A DNA stretch of 64,000 nucleotides from Candidatus Geothrix odensensis (GCA_016714685.1 JADKCH010000003.1:1-64000); one strand, 5' to 3'; counted from the first letter of the stretch, positions 24,861-34,256 are shown. Made by a program: numbers and translations. The notes: a model not told the origin generated them from the letters alone.

Positions 24861-26888
24861 ATGGGCATTTCCCGGATCTCATTCCTGTTGGCGGCCGTGT
24901 CCGTCCTTTCGAGCGGCGCCGAGCCCGAGCGCAAGCCCGGCGAGGCCACGGTCACGGTCAGCGCCGAGGCCCAGCCCGTGGAGGTCACCCGCACGCCGGG
25001 CCCCGTGCGCATCGTGGAGGCCGAGGAACTGGCCCGGCTGGGCAGCCGCACCCTGGCCGAGCTGCTGGAGGTGCTCCAGCCCGGTGCCGTGATGGCCAGC
25101 GGCGGCCCCGGCGCCTCCGCCTCGGCCTTCCTCAACGGCACCCTCAGCCGCAACGTGGTGGTGCTGCTGGACGGCCTGCGCCTCAACGATCCCACCGGTA
25201 CCAGCCCCGACCTGGGCACCCTCAGCCTCGTGGGCATCGCCCGGGTGGAGCTGGTGCTGGGGCCAGCCTCCGTCCTCTACGGCAGCGACGCCATCGGCGG
25301 CGTCATCGCGCTCACCAGCGTGGGCAAGGGCGCCGCAGGCTCCCACGGCCAGGCGGGCCTGAAGGTCGGCACCGATGGCCTGGCGGGTGGCACCGTGCGC
25401 ACGCAGCTGTCAGGCACCCGGGGCTGGGTCGCCGCGGGCGCCGAAGCCCAGAAGCAGGAGAGCGGCTTCCCCGGCGACGCCTTCCGGCAGGCGGGCGGAT
25501 TCCTGCGCCTGGGCTCCACCTTCGGCCCCGTGGACCTCACTGGCTTCTACCGCAACAGCGGCCAGACGGCCTCCGTGCCCTTCACCACCCTGGCCTGGCC
25601 GGGGTCCGGGCGCAGCTACGAGCCGCAGCGCGAGACCCGCGCCCGGCAGGAGAGCTGGGGCGCCTCGGCCCGGTGGTCCCCGACCGCTGACCTGGTGCTG
25701 GAGAACACCCTGCAGGCCCTGTCCGGCAGCACCGGCGATCCCAGCGGTCCCCTGCGCCAGCAGACCGACCGCAGCTTCCGCCGCGTGGAGGGCCAGCTCA
25801 CCCTGCACTGGACACCGTCCAAGGCCTTCCGCCTGTCGGGCCGCCTCGAAGGCCGGGAGGATGTGGCCCACGCGAAGAACTACTACGATCCGTCCACCTT
25901 CGCCGCCGTGTCCTACCGCGGCGAGGGGCGCGATCTGGCCGGGGCCCTCGAAAGCCGCTGGACGCTCCTCGAGGGCCTCGACTGGGTGGCGGGCCTGCGC
26001 CGCGACGCCGGCCACCGCGATCTGACCCGCCAGGACAGCGGTCAGCGCAGCCGCGCGGGCAGCGCCGAGGCCGGCACCTGGCGCTCGGGCCTCAACTGGG
26101 TGGTGGCGCCGGAGCTGCGCCTCTACGCCAGCGCGGGGCAGGGCTTCCGGATGCCCAACACCACGGAGTTCGCCCTCAACGCCCAGGCGGAGAGCCAGGA
26201 TGGGACGGCCTATCCCATCGCCCCCGAGCGCAGCCGCACGGTGCAGGTGGGCGCCACGGGCCTGCTGGCGGGCCACTGGGAGTACCGCCTGGAGGCCCAG
26301 CGCACCCGCATCAGCAACCTGCTGGCCTACGTCTACGACACCAGCTTCTCGTTCCCGCCCCTCTTCACCTCGCACTACGCCAACCAGGGCACCGTCCGCG
26401 CCCAGAGCCTCGAAGTCGCCCTGGGCTGGCGGGGCGGCGCCGACCTGGCCTACGGCTGGGATCTGATCCTGCGCAGCCAGGAGACCCGGGACCTGGACCA
26501 CAACGTCGAGGGCCAGGCATTCGGCCAGCAGAACACCGCCATCGTGCGCCACCCCTTCTTCACGGGCGCGGTGTCCGCCTTCGTGCAGGCGAAGCGCTGG
26601 CGGGCCGATGTCCGCTTCGCCCGCGTGGGTGCCCGGTACGACCTCCACGACACCACCTACCAGGTGATCTCCACGGGCAGCCCCTACCGCGACCTCAGCG
26701 TGGGCGGCTCCTTCGAGCCCATGAAGCACCTCGTGCTGGCCCTGCGCGGCGAGCACCTCCTGCAGCCTCGCCAGGGCGTCCAGGACTGGCTCAGTGGCCG
26801 CTACGACCAGGACGGCGACGCCGCGCTGGTCTACGGCTTCCCCGCCCCCGGCCCCCGCTGGACCCTCAGCGCCACGTGGAGTTGGTGA
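24861..26888 (+). CDS. btuB: TonB-dependent cobalamin receptor
   Basis: 675 residues with a signal peptide (SRISFLLAAVSVLSSGAEPE). N-terminal plug domain: PVEVTRTPGPVRIVEAEEL, VLLDGLRLNDPTG, LGPASVLYGSDAIGGVIA. The remainder is beta-barrel ending in aromatic-rich strands and LSATWSW. Cobalamin specificity follows from the riboswitch and the btuFCD genes downstream. GGAGG lies 4 bases before ATG 24861; ATG 24846 and 24858 are in-frame alternatives. The stop overlaps the btuF start as TGATG. Confidence 0.92.
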   Translation: MGISRISFLLAAVSVLSSGAEPERKPGEATVTVSAEAQPVEVTRTPGPVRIVEAEELARLGSRTLAELLEVLQPGAVMASGGPGASASAFLNGTLSRNVVVLLDGLRLNDPTGTSPDLGTLSLVGIARVELVLGPASVLYGSDAIGGVIALTSVGKGAAGSHGQAGLKVGTDGLAGGTVRTQLSGTRGWVAAGAEAQKQESGFPGDAFRQAGGFLRLGSTFGPVDLTGFYRNSGQTASVPFTTLAWPGSGRSYEPQRETRARQESWGASARWSPTADLVLENTLQALSGSTGDPSGPLRQQTDRSFRRVEGQLTLHWTPSKAFRLSGRLEGREDVAHAKNYYDPSTFAAVSYRGEGRDLAGALESRWTLLEGLDWVAGLRRDAGHRDLTRQDSGQRSRAGSAEAGTWRSGLNWVVAPELRLYASAGQGFRMPNTTEFALNAQAESQDGTAYPIAPERSRTVQVGATGLLAGHWEYRLEAQRTRISNLLAYVYDTSFSFPPLFTSHYANQGTVRAQSLEVALGWRGGADLAYGWDLILRSQETRDLDHNVEGQAFGQQNTAIVRHPFFTGAVSAFVQAKRWRADVRFARVGARYDLHDTTYQVISTGSPYRDLSVGGSFEPMKHLVLALRGEHLLQPRQGVQDWLSGRYDQDGDAALVYGFPAPGPRWTLSATWSW

Positions 26889-27826
26889 TGGCGAATCTCG
26901 GTCGGAAACAAATCCACCACGAAGACAGGAAGACAGGAAGAAGAACCATCGACCAATCCCCACTCACTCCTTGGTGGTCTTTCTGTCTTCGTCGTGAATC
27001 ATTTTTTCGTATCTTGGTATGCCTTCTCTTTGCCGTGTTGCCCCTGAATGCGGCGCACCCCCAGCGGGTGGTGAGCCAGGCGGTGGGCACGGACGAGCTG
27101 CTGCTGGCCCTGGCGGATCCGGGCCAGATCGCGGCCCTCAGCCACATCAGCCACGACCCGCAGTTCAGCCCCGTGGCCGCCGAGGCGAGGCGCTTCCCGG
27201 CACTCAAGGACAGCGACGCCGAGAGCGTGCTCCGCTTCCGCCCCGACCTGGTGCTGGCCGCCAGCTTCACCCGCCCCGAAACCCTGGCCCTGCTCCGGCG
27301 GGCCGGGGTCCGGCTGGTGGTGCTGGACCGCTACGACACGCTGGAGGACATCTACGCCAGCCTGCGTGTCCTCGGTCGTGAGCTGGGCCAGGAGGCCCGC
27401 GCCGAAACCGTGATCGCCCAGTGCCGCGCCCGCACCGGGGCGCTCGCCGCCAGGCTCAGCGGCGTGAAGCCCGTGCGCGTCATCAGCGCGGGGGTCTATC
27501 CCTTCACCTCGGGGGCCGGCACCACCTTCCAGGACCTCTGCGACCACGCGGGCGCCCTCAACGTCGCCACGGAGGCGGGTCTCAAGGGCCACGCGCCGAC
27601 GCCTTCTGAAAAGCTGCTCGTCTGGAACATCGAAGTCCTCGTGGCATCGGGTGATGAACGCATCCGCGGCCGCCTGGCCGAGATCCCCCACTACCGGGCC
27701 CTGCCCGCCTTCAAGGCCGGGCGGGTGGTGATCATCCCGGGCCCCATGATGTCGAGCATCTCCCATCACCGCATCGCCGCCTACGAAGCCCTGGCGCGGG
27801 CCCTGCACCCGGAGCGGTTCCGGTGA
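26888..27826 (+). CDS. btuF: cobalamin ABC transporter substrate-binding protein with inverted-repeat-derived N-terminus
   Basis: 312 residues. TroA/BtuF-type fold: QAVGTDELLLAL, FRPDLVLAASFTRPETLALLRR, GVYPFTSGAGTTFQDL, VVIIPGPMMSS. The signal peptide hydrophobic core (ILVCLLFAVLPLNAA) lies only at residues 45-59. Residues about 10-40 are encoded by an inverted repeat at 26914-26996 that reads through in frame. The start at 26888 is coupled to the btuB stop, so the element seems inserted near the original N-terminus. A TTG at 27017 could restart translation. Confidence 0.85.
   Translation: MANLGRKQIHHEDRKTGRRTIDQSPLTPWWSFCLRRESFFRILVCLLFAVLPLNAAHPQRVVSQAVGTDELLLALADPGQIAALSHISHDPQFSPVAAEARRFPALKDSDAESVLRFRPDLVLAASFTRPETLALLRRAGVRLVVLDRYDTLEDIYASLRVLGRELGQEARAETVIAQCRARTGALAARLSGVKPVRVISAGVYPFTSGAGTTFQDLCDHAGALNVATEAGLKGHAPTPSEKLLVWNIEVLVASGDERIRGRLAEIPHYRALPAFKAGRVVIIPGPMMSSISHHRIAAYEALARALHPERFR
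26914..26996. repeat. imperfect inverted-repeat element
   Basis: Left arm CCACCACGAAGACAGGAAG and right arm CTTTCTGTCTTCGTCGTG form an imperfect inverted repeat of about 15-17 bp around a 45-base loop. Similar in layout to intergenic inverted-repeat elements at 28817-28970 and 47241-47341. It sits in the btuF N-terminal coding region. Confidence 0.65.
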
Positions 27827-28809
27827 AGCCCCGCCTCGCCGTCCCGCTCCTGCTGGCGCTCCTGGCCCTGACCTTCCTGGCCTCGCTGGCCTTCGGGGAG
27901 CTGCGGCTGAGCTTTGCACAGGTGCTGGGCGCCCTCACGAATGGCACGGATGAGGTGGCCCGCACGGTGGTGCGCGACTTCCGCCTGCCCCGGGCCCTGG
28001 TGGGCCTGGCCGTGGGTGCGGCCCTGGGGGCCAGCGGTGTGGTGATGCAGGCCTTCTTCCGCAATCCCCTGGCCAGTCCGGGCCTGCTGGGCGTGAGCAG
28101 CGGCGGGGCCCTGGGCGCCGTGGCGGTGCTGGCCACGGGGCCGCTCTTCGGCTTCGCCGCGGCCACGATGTGGGCCCTGCCCCTGGCTTCCGTCGTGGGC
28201 GCCTTCGCCGCCACAGGCATGGTGCTCATGCTCGCCCAGCGGGGCGCGGGCACGGAGCGGCTGCTGCTCTCGGGCGTGGCCCTCAACGCCCTGCTGGGCG
28301 CGGGCACCAGCTTCCTGCTCACCACCACGGCCGGTCACTTCGAGGTGAACGCGCAGATCCTGTTCTGGCTCATGGGCGGCCTGGAGAGCCGCAGCTGGGA
28401 GCACGTGTGGATGGGCGTGCCCGCCATCCTCGTGGCCTGTCTGCTGCTGCTGCCCCTGGGCCGCGCCATGGACCTGCTGAGCCTGGGCGAGCAGAGCGCC
28501 CAGAGCCTGGGCGTGGACGTGCGCCGCCTGCGGCGCCAGCTCATCGTGCTCTCCACCATCCTCACGGCCCTGGCCACGGCCGTGGCGGGCATCGTGGGCT
28601 TCGTGGGCCTGGTGGTGCCCCACATCCTGCGCCTGGCCTTCGGGCCCGACCACCGGCGCCTGCTGCCCTATTCCATGCTCGGCGGCGCCATCTTCCTGCT
28701 GGCCTGCGACCTCGTCACCCGCACCTTCCCCCTGGGCCTGCGCCTGGGCGTGGTCACGGCCCTCATCGGCGGCCCCTTCTTCCTGTGGCTGCTGCGGAGG
28801 CCACGATGA
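27823..28809 (+). CDS. btuC: cobalamin ABC transporter permease (FecCD family)
   Basis: 328 residues with about nine or ten TM helices. RLPRALVGLAVGAALGASGVVMQAFFRNPLASPGLLGVS is the FecCD signature region, and GIVGFVGLVVPHILRL the coupling loop contacting the ATPase. GTG start overlaps the btuF stop by 4 bases. An inverted-repeat element separates it from btuD. Confidence 0.92.
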   Translation: MKPRLAVPLLLALLALTFLASLAFGELRLSFAQVLGALTNGTDEVARTVVRDFRLPRALVGLAVGAALGASGVVMQAFFRNPLASPGLLGVSSGGALGAVAVLATGPLFGFAAATMWALPLASVVGAFAATGMVLMLAQRGAGTERLLLSGVALNALLGAGTSFLLTTTAGHFEVNAQILFWLMGGLESRSWEHVWMGVPAILVACLLLLPLGRAMDLLSLGEQSAQSLGVDVRRLRRQLIVLSTILTALATAVAGIVGFVGLVVPHILRLAFGPDHRRLLPYSMLGGAIFLLACDLVTRTFPLGLRLGVVTALIGGPFFLWLLRRPR

Positions 28810-28816
28810 GAGCGGC

Positions 28817-28970
28817 CCGGAGTCTAGAGTCTGGAGGCTGGGGGCACGACTCGGTAGCCCCTTGGCGTACTTCGATTCCAGTGGATTCCGCCGAGCCCAA
28901 GCCACAACAGCGCTGCGGCCCGAAGGGTCGCCACCCTTTCAGACTCCAGACTCCGGACTCCAGACTCCGA
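28817..28970. repeat. imperfect inverted-repeat element between btuC and btuD
   Basis: Left arm CCGGAGTCTAGAGTCTGGAG and right arm CAGACTCCAGACTCCGGACT (and a repeat of it) are complementary over about 20 bases with mismatches. The element fills the 175-base gap of an otherwise overlapping transporter operon. Confidence 0.65.
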
Positions 28971-28984
28971 ACTGAGGCCGCGCC

Positions 28985-29707
28985 ATGACCGCGGCCCTGC
29001 ACGCCTCCGGCCTCGCGGTTCCCGGCCGTCTGGAGGCGGTGTCGCTGGAGCTTGGGCCCGGGGAGCTGGTGGCCATGGTAGGGCCCAACGGGGCCGGGAA
29101 GTCCACGCTGGTCCAGGCCCTGGCGGGACTCCTGCCCGCCGAGGGCCTCGTCCAGTGGCAGGGCCAGCCTCTGCCGCGCATCGCCATGCAGGAACGCGGC
29201 CGGCGGCTGGCCTGGGTGGGCCAGGAGGCCCACTTCGAGTTCGCCTTCCCCGTGCGCGAGGTGGTGGCTCAGGGGCGCTACGCCTGGGGGGATGATCTCT
29301 CCGGCGTGGCGGAGGCCCTGGCGGAGCTGGACCTCACGCACCTCGCCGAGCGCCCGGTCACGCGGCTCTCCGGCGGCGAGCGTCACCGCGTGGGCCTGGC
29401 CCGGGCCCTGGCCACGGGCGCGCCTCTCCAGCTCTGGGACGAGCCCGTGGCCCAGCTCGACGTGCGCCACGCGCTGGAGGTCATGCGCCTGGCCCGGCGC
29501 CTGGCCGATGGCGGCGGCACCGTCCTGGTGAGCCTCCACGACCTGCGCGCGGCCTACCGCTTCGACCGGGTGCTGGTGCTGGACCGCGGCCGCCTGGTGG
29601 GCAACGGGGCGCCCCACGAAGTGCTCACGGCCCCGCTCATCCGCACGGTCTTCCGGGTGGAGGCCACCTTCGTGGAAAGCCTCGTGCCGGAGCTGCCTCG
29701 GGACTGA
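28985..29707 (+). CDS. btuD: cobalamin ABC transporter ATPase
   Basis: 240 residues. Walker A GPNGAGKST, signature RLSGGERHRVGLARAL, Walker B QLWDEPVAQLD, H-loop SLHDL. Q-loop region VGQEAHFEF. Last gene of the riboswitch-controlled btuBFCD set. Confidence 0.93.
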   Translation: MTAALHASGLAVPGRLEAVSLELGPGELVAMVGPNGAGKSTLVQALAGLLPAEGLVQWQGQPLPRIAMQERGRRLAWVGQEAHFEFAFPVREVVAQGRYAWGDDLSGVAEALAELDLTHLAERPVTRLSGGERHRVGLARALATGAPLQLWDEPVAQLDVRHALEVMRLARRLADGGGTVLVSLHDLRAAYRFDRVLVLDRGRLVGNGAPHEVLTAPLIRTVFRVEATFVESLVPELPRD

Positions 29708-29996
29708 GCGCCACCGCGTGGGGCCTTCCCTCCATTTGAAGCCCCGGTACCTTCAGATTGATTAGGCCCGGGGGCGACCACCAGGGACCACAATTCTAAC
29801 CTTTCATTTTATCAATTAATTAACCAGTGGCCCAGATCGTGCAGTGACGCATAGGCGTCCCATGTTTTGTTCCACCTCGGTGGATCACGCAGCGTGGGGT
29901 CCAACTGCTTCTCTCTCCGCACCACCGCCATGGGCGGTATTGCGATCCCGCCCTGTCCGCCCTGGCTGTCCAGGGCCGCCCTGTTACGGAGTGCCC

Positions 29997-31064
29997 GTGC
30001 GATTCCCCCTGGCCTGCCTTCCCCTAGTCCTGGTCTCGGGGAGCCTGCTCGCCGCAGACGACCGGTCCGACTTCCATTGGATCCAGGTCCAGGGCGGCAT
30101 CACCGATCACCGCACCAAGAACCCCGACCATCAGCAGCCGGCCATCGGCTTCGGCGTGGGAACTTGGGTGAACGGCCACCTGGGCCTCGAGGGTTCAGGC
30201 GTCCTCACCCATGTGAACTACGGCCACGGCTCGGCCAAGGAGGCCCACGCCACCGCCTCGCTGCTGATCAATCCCTTCCGCACACCGGCGGCCCTGCGTC
30301 CCTTCCTGCGCCTGGGCCTCGGCAGCACCACCATCGGGGCGCCGATCTCCGGCACCGGCTCAGCCACCACCCGCCTGAGTGGCGTGGTCGGCCTGGGCGT
30401 GCAGGCGCTCCTGGGGGACCAGATGTTCTGCTCGCTCGAAGGCCGCCTCGTCCAGATCGAATCCCAGGTCTCACGCAAGGAGGGTCAGGCGCTGGCCGGC
30501 ATCGGGGTGCGCTGGGGCAACCGCAAGCCGGCCCCCGCAGCCTACATCCCGGCACCTCCCGTGGTGGAGGTGAGGGTCGAGGCTCCCCCGCCCCCGCCCC
30601 AGGTCATCGTCGTGACGACTCCGCCGCCGCCGCCGGAAGTGGTCTACGTGCCTGCCCCCGTGGTGCCCAGAAAGATCATCCTGGAGGAGGCCACCCTGCA
30701 CTTCGCCAATGGCAGGGCCATCCTCAGCCCCGAAGGCCGAGCGGCGGTCAACGCCGTCGCGGCTGAGCTGAAGGAACTGAAGGCGCCCTTCCAGGTCGTG
30801 GTCAGCGGCCACACCTCCAAAGTGGGACGCGCTGCCTTCAACCTGCAGCTGAGCAAGGATCGCGCGGCCGCCGTGGCCAAGGTGCTGGTCGAGGCCGGCA
30901 TCCCTGCGGCCGACATCCAGTCCGAGGGCCTGAGCTTCTCCCAGCCGCGGGTCCAGGAACGGACCAAGGCGGACCAGGCCATCAACCGCCGGGTGGAGAT
31001 CGACATCAAGACCCGTTCCGAGAACGTGGAGATCCGGGCCAAGGAGACCACGGTCGTGGAGTAG
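29997..31064 (+). CDS. OmpA-family outer membrane protein
   Basis: 355 residues from GTG 29997, which has GGAG 5 bases upstream and gives a signal peptide (RFPLACLPLVLVSGSLLAAD). N-terminal about 170 residues look like an eight-strand beta-barrel (GVGTWVNGHLGLEGSG, FLRLGLGSTTIG). A Pro/Val hinge with PPPPP runs follows, then the C-terminal OmpA peptidoglycan-binding domain (LHFANGRAILSPEGRAAVN, VVSGHTSKVGRAAFN, NRRVEIDIK). Anchors outer membrane to cell wall. The upstream gap 29708-29996 holds an AT-rich stretch but no recognised promoter. Confidence 0.88.
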   Translation: MRFPLACLPLVLVSGSLLAADDRSDFHWIQVQGGITDHRTKNPDHQQPAIGFGVGTWVNGHLGLEGSGVLTHVNYGHGSAKEAHATASLLINPFRTPAALRPFLRLGLGSTTIGAPISGTGSATTRLSGVVGLGVQALLGDQMFCSLEGRLVQIESQVSRKEGQALAGIGVRWGNRKPAPAAYIPAPPVVEVRVEAPPPPPQVIVVTTPPPPPEVVYVPAPVVPRKIILEEATLHFANGRAILSPEGRAAVNAVAAELKELKAPFQVVVSGHTSKVGRAAFNLQLSKDRAAAVAKVLVEAGIPAADIQSEGLSFSQPRVQERTKADQAINRRVEIDIKTRSENVEIRAKETTVVE

Positions 31065-31145
31065 GCCCGCATCCCCGGGTAGGTCGCAACTCAGCCATCC
31101 CTTCCCACCCATTCACTCACTCGCCTGCCACCAGAGGAGTTCGAG

Positions 31146-31334
31146 ATGAAGCTTCGATTCGTTTACTTGGCAACCGCCGTGGCCATGCTCGGCTTGACTA
31201 TGGGCTGTCTCTATCCCAACCACGGCCGGGGGCGCCCCCCGAGGCGCGGTGGACGGCGGGACGAGCGCCGCGATGACCGCCGGGACAGAGACCACGACGA
31301 CAAGCGTGGACGCCAATCCGGCTCACTCCAGTAG
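31146..31334 (+). CDS. small Arg/Asp-rich lipoprotein
   Basis: 62 residues. Lipobox LTMGC after a signal peptide, then a highly charged tail of Arg, Asp and Gly (RRDERRDDRRDRDHDDKRG). GAGGAG lies upstream. No known family; likely a periplasmic charged lipoprotein. Confidence 0.65.
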   Translation: MKLRFVYLATAVAMLGLTMGCLYPNHGRGRPPRRGGRRDERRDDRRDRDHDDKRGRQSGSLQ

Positions 31335-31354
31335 CGTAGCCATGGGCCGGGCGT

Positions 31355-32596
31355 TCAGCTCTCCGTGCGCCTGCCAAGGACCCACCCCAGCCCCACGGGC
31401 CCGGCCACGGTGGTGATCAGCAGGGCGCCGATGATGCCGGCCTGGACCTCGGGGCTGAGCAGGGGCACGCCGTTCAGGTGGAGCTGGGCGCCGGCGGCCA
31501 CGAAGATGAGGCCCACTTCGCCGCGGGGGACCATGCCCCAGCCCACCACGGCGGCGCGGATGCCCCGGCCTCCGCCGTAGCCGGCGACGAATTTGCCGAT
31601 GACACCCAGCAGGGCCAGCACCAGGGCGAAGCCCAGGGTGGCGGGCTTGAAGAGGGCGCCGGGATCCACCTTGGCGCCCATGAGCACGAAGAAGAGGGGC
31701 GAGAGCACGGTCACCAGCGGGTGCACCAGCTCCTCCAGCGTGTGCCGCTCGCGGTGCTCCAGATCCAGGATGTGGGCCGGCTCCAGGATGAGTCCGGCGG
31801 CGTAGGCCCCCACGATGGAGGCCAGCCCCGCGAGGTTGCCCAGCCAGGCCAGCAGGAAGGCGAAGCCCAAGCCCAGGGGCAGCAGCACCTGCTCGCCCCG
31901 GAAGCGGCTGGCCAGCTGGAAGAGCCTCGGCGTGAGCAGGCGGCCCAGCGTCAGCGCCGCGGCCAGGAAGCCCAGGGCCAGGGCCAGGGTCTTCGCCAGA
32001 TCCGGGCCCACGGCGCCGCCTCCGGACGCAGCGCCCACCATGCCCGACACCGCCACGAGTACCAGGAGACCCAGCACGTCATCCACCACGGCCGCCCCCA
32101 CGATGATGCGGCCCTCCAGGGAATCCGAGGCGCCCTTTTCCCGCAGCACCTGGGCGGAGATGCCGATGCTGGTGGCGCAGAGGCAGGCGCCGATGAAGAG
32201 GTCCAGGACGAAGGGCGAGCCCTTGGGCAGCAGCAGCCAGGCCCCGGCGAGCCCCGCGGCCATGGGCACCACCACGCCGATGAGGGCCACCCGCAGGGAG
32301 GCCACGCCCACCTTCAGCATCTGCGGCACCGTGGATTCCAGGCCCACCGCGAACATCAGCACCACCACGCCGAGGCCGCCCAGCAGCTCCGTGGCGGGGG
32401 AGGCGGCCACGTCCGGGAACAGCGGCCAGGCGCGGTGCAACGCCGTGAGCGCGAGTCCCACGGCCAGCTCCCCCGTGACCGCGGGGAGCTTCAGGCGTAC
32501 CGCCAGCTCGCCACCCAGCTTGGCCGAGAGCCACAGCAGCGCCAGCAGCATCAGCGTGCCGGCGATGGGATCTTGCATCAGGAAGGCGAAGGGCAT
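31355..32596 (-). CDS. CPA2-type cation/proton antiporter
   Basis: 413 residues with about 12 TM helices. LPAVTGELAVGLALTAL and the DD pair in IVGAAVVDDVLGLLVLVAVSG mark a Na+/H+ (or K+/H+) exchanger with the two-Asp ion site; VPRGEVGLIFVAAGA is the second half. No C-terminal TrkA-N domain, so the shorter KefB/NapA-like form. The ATG at 32596 (MPFAFLM) is preferred over an upstream one at 32629. Confidence 0.88.
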   Translation of the reverse strand: MPFAFLMQDPIAGTLMLLALLWLSAKLGGELAVRLKLPAVTGELAVGLALTALHRAWPLFPDVAASPATELLGGLGVVVLMFAVGLESTVPQMLKVGVASLRVALIGVVVPMAAGLAGAWLLLPKGSPFVLDLFIGACLCATSIGISAQVLREKGASDSLEGRIIVGAAVVDDVLGLLVLVAVSGMVGAASGGGAVGPDLAKTLALALGFLAAALTLGRLLTPRLFQLASRFRGEQVLLPLGLGFAFLLAWLGNLAGLASIVGAYAAGLILEPAHILDLEHRERHTLEELVHPLVTVLSPLFFVLMGAKVDPGALFKPATLGFALVLALLGVIGKFVAGYGGGRGIRAAVVGWGMVPRGEVGLIFVAAGAQLHLNGVPLLSPEVQAGIIGALLITTVAGPVGLGWVLGRRTES

Positions 32597-32639
32597 GGGA
32601 CCCCCGGGGAAGTGCCTCCATTGAAGCATGCGGGCGGAT

Positions 32640-33602
32640 TCACCCCTCCGCCGCCGGTCCGTCCGACTGCTTCAGCCAGGGGAGGTGGTGCACGAGGATC
32701 CGCCCGTCGAAGGTCACGCGCAGGCCGTCCTCGGCCGCGTCCTGGTGGTTGAGCACCGAGCCCTTGGCCCGGGTCTGGTCCAGGACCGCCAGGTCGATGT
32801 CGCCCACCAGCACCATCTCGGAGTTGGGGGCGGCCTCGGTGGCGATGCCATCCATGGGAAAGGGGAAGTCCGAGGGCGTGTAGACGCCGCTCTGGGCGTA
32901 CTGGGCCGTGAGGTCGGTGATGAGGGGCAGGCTCCCCACCATGCCCGCGGTGACCACGTAGATCTGGTTCTCCACGGCCCGGGCCCGGGCGCAGGTCGTG
33001 ACGCGGCTGTAGCCGCGGCGGTCGTCCGTGAGGTAGGGCACCACCAGCAGCTGGACCCCCTGCTCGGCCTGGATGCGCGCCACCTCCGGAAACTGCACGT
33101 CGTAGCAGATGGAGACGCCCATGCGGCCGAAGTCGGTCTCGATGATGTGGATCTCGTGGCCGGGCTCGAAGCGCCAGACCTTCCGCTCCGTGGGGGTGAG
33201 GTGCAGCTTGGGCTGGTGCACCGGCGCGTGGCCGGGGACGAAGACCGAGGCCACGTTCTGCAGCTTCCCCTCCACGAAGCGGGGATGCGTCCCCGCCACG
33301 AGGATGCGGTCGTACTTGGCCGAGAGCCGGAGGAAGAGGTCCTCGAAGCCCTCCGTGAAGGTCTCCGCCAGGCACCGCATGGCCTCCGCCGGAGCGAAGT
33401 CCCGCGTCACGCAGCTCAGGAGCTGGACCGCCAGGAGCTCGGGGAACACGATGACGTCGGCATCGTAGTCGTCGCCCACGTCCACGTAGTTCTCCACCTG
33501 CTCGGCGAAGGCCGAGAAGTCCTTCACCGGGCGCAGGGAGTACTGGATGCCGCAGACCCGCACGGGGCGGGACAGGAAGGGCGTGGGGGCCGTGAAGCGC
33601 AT
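32640..33602 (-). CDS. carbon-nitrogen hydrolase (nitrilase superfamily)
   Basis: 320 residues. Catalytic triad visible: Glu in VIVFPELLAVQ, Lys in HQPKLHLTPTER, Cys in VSICYDVQFPE. VVTAGMVGSLP and DIDLAVLDQTR complete the family pattern. Hydrolyses an amide or nitrile; substrate unknown. It lies 24 bases after the GNAT gene. In many bacteria the same two domains form a single GNAT/carbon-nitrogen hydrolase protein, so the pair likely acts together. Confidence 0.9.
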   Translation of the reverse strand: MRFTAPTPFLSRPVRVCGIQYSLRPVKDFSAFAEQVENYVDVGDDYDADVIVFPELLAVQLLSCVTRDFAPAEAMRCLAETFTEGFEDLFLRLSAKYDRILVAGTHPRFVEGKLQNVASVFVPGHAPVHQPKLHLTPTERKVWRFEPGHEIHIIETDFGRMGVSICYDVQFPEVARIQAEQGVQLLVVPYLTDDRRGYSRVTTCARARAVENQIYVVTAGMVGSLPLITDLTAQYAQSGVYTPSDFPFPMDGIATEAAPNSEMVLVGDIDLAVLDQTRAKGSVLNHQDAAEDGLRVTFDGRILVHHLPWLKQSDGPAAEG

Positions 33603-33626
33603 GTCGCCTCCTTGGGGATGCCGTGG

Positions 33627-34256
33627 TCAGAGCGTCAGGACGATGAGGGCCGCATGGCCCAGGGTCTCCACATCGGGCGCGTAGTCCCGCAGGACCCCGC
33701 GGACCCGGAAGCCGATGCGGAGCTGCTTGGACAGAGTGGGATCAAAGATCCGCCCGGCGGCCACGGCCTCCACATAGGCCTCGGGGCTCATGGCCTCCGC
33801 CACCTGGTGGTAGCCGGGGATCCGCGCCCCGGCCACGAAGGCCCGGCAGCCCAGGCGCCGGGCCAGGGCGATGCGCGCCTCGTACAGGAGGCGCCCCACG
33901 CCGCGCCCCTGCCAGGCCGGATCCACCGCGATGTTCACGCCGTAGAGCGCGTCGCCCCCGGGGTCGTGGGTGGACAGGGAACCGCGCCCGGTGATCTCCG
34001 ACCAGGTATGGGGGACCAGGGCCATCTCGAGGGGGATGCGGTGGGTCGTGGCCGTGCCCACCAGGTTCCGGCCGGCTTCCACCACCAGCTGGCCCTCGTG
34101 GAAGTGCTCCAGGTGGCGCAGGAGGTTCTCGGCGGACCAGATGGCCTCGGGCCCGTGGGGCGGCGGGTAGACCCGCACCATCAGGTCCCGGATCTCCGCC
34201 ACGTCCTCCGGCTGGCGAAGGCGCAGGAAGGGCCCCTCTGCAACGCGCTCGTCCAT
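33627..34256 (-). CDS. GNAT-family acetyltransferase
   Basis: 209 residues. Acetyl-CoA site NIAVDPAWQGRGVGRLLYEARIALARRLGC carries the (Q/R)xxGxG/A loop. N-terminus RLRQPEDVAEIRDLM is typical. Partner of the adjacent nitrilase-type hydrolase; the two may process one amide-containing metabolite. Substrate unknown. Confidence 0.88.
   Translation of the reverse strand: MDERVAEGPFLRLRQPEDVAEIRDLMVRVYPPPHGPEAIWSAENLLRHLEHFHEGQLVVEAGRNLVGTATTHRIPLEMALVPHTWSEITGRGSLSTHDPGGDALYGVNIAVDPAWQGRGVGRLLYEARIALARRLGCRAFVAGARIPGYHQVAEAMSPEAYVEAVAAGRIFDPTLSKQLRIGFRVRGVLRDYAPDVETLGHAALIVLTL

Noticed and set aside
26914..26996. Inverted repeat as a simple terminator of btuB
   Set aside because: Loop is about 45 bases, arms are imperfect, and btuF translation is coupled through it.
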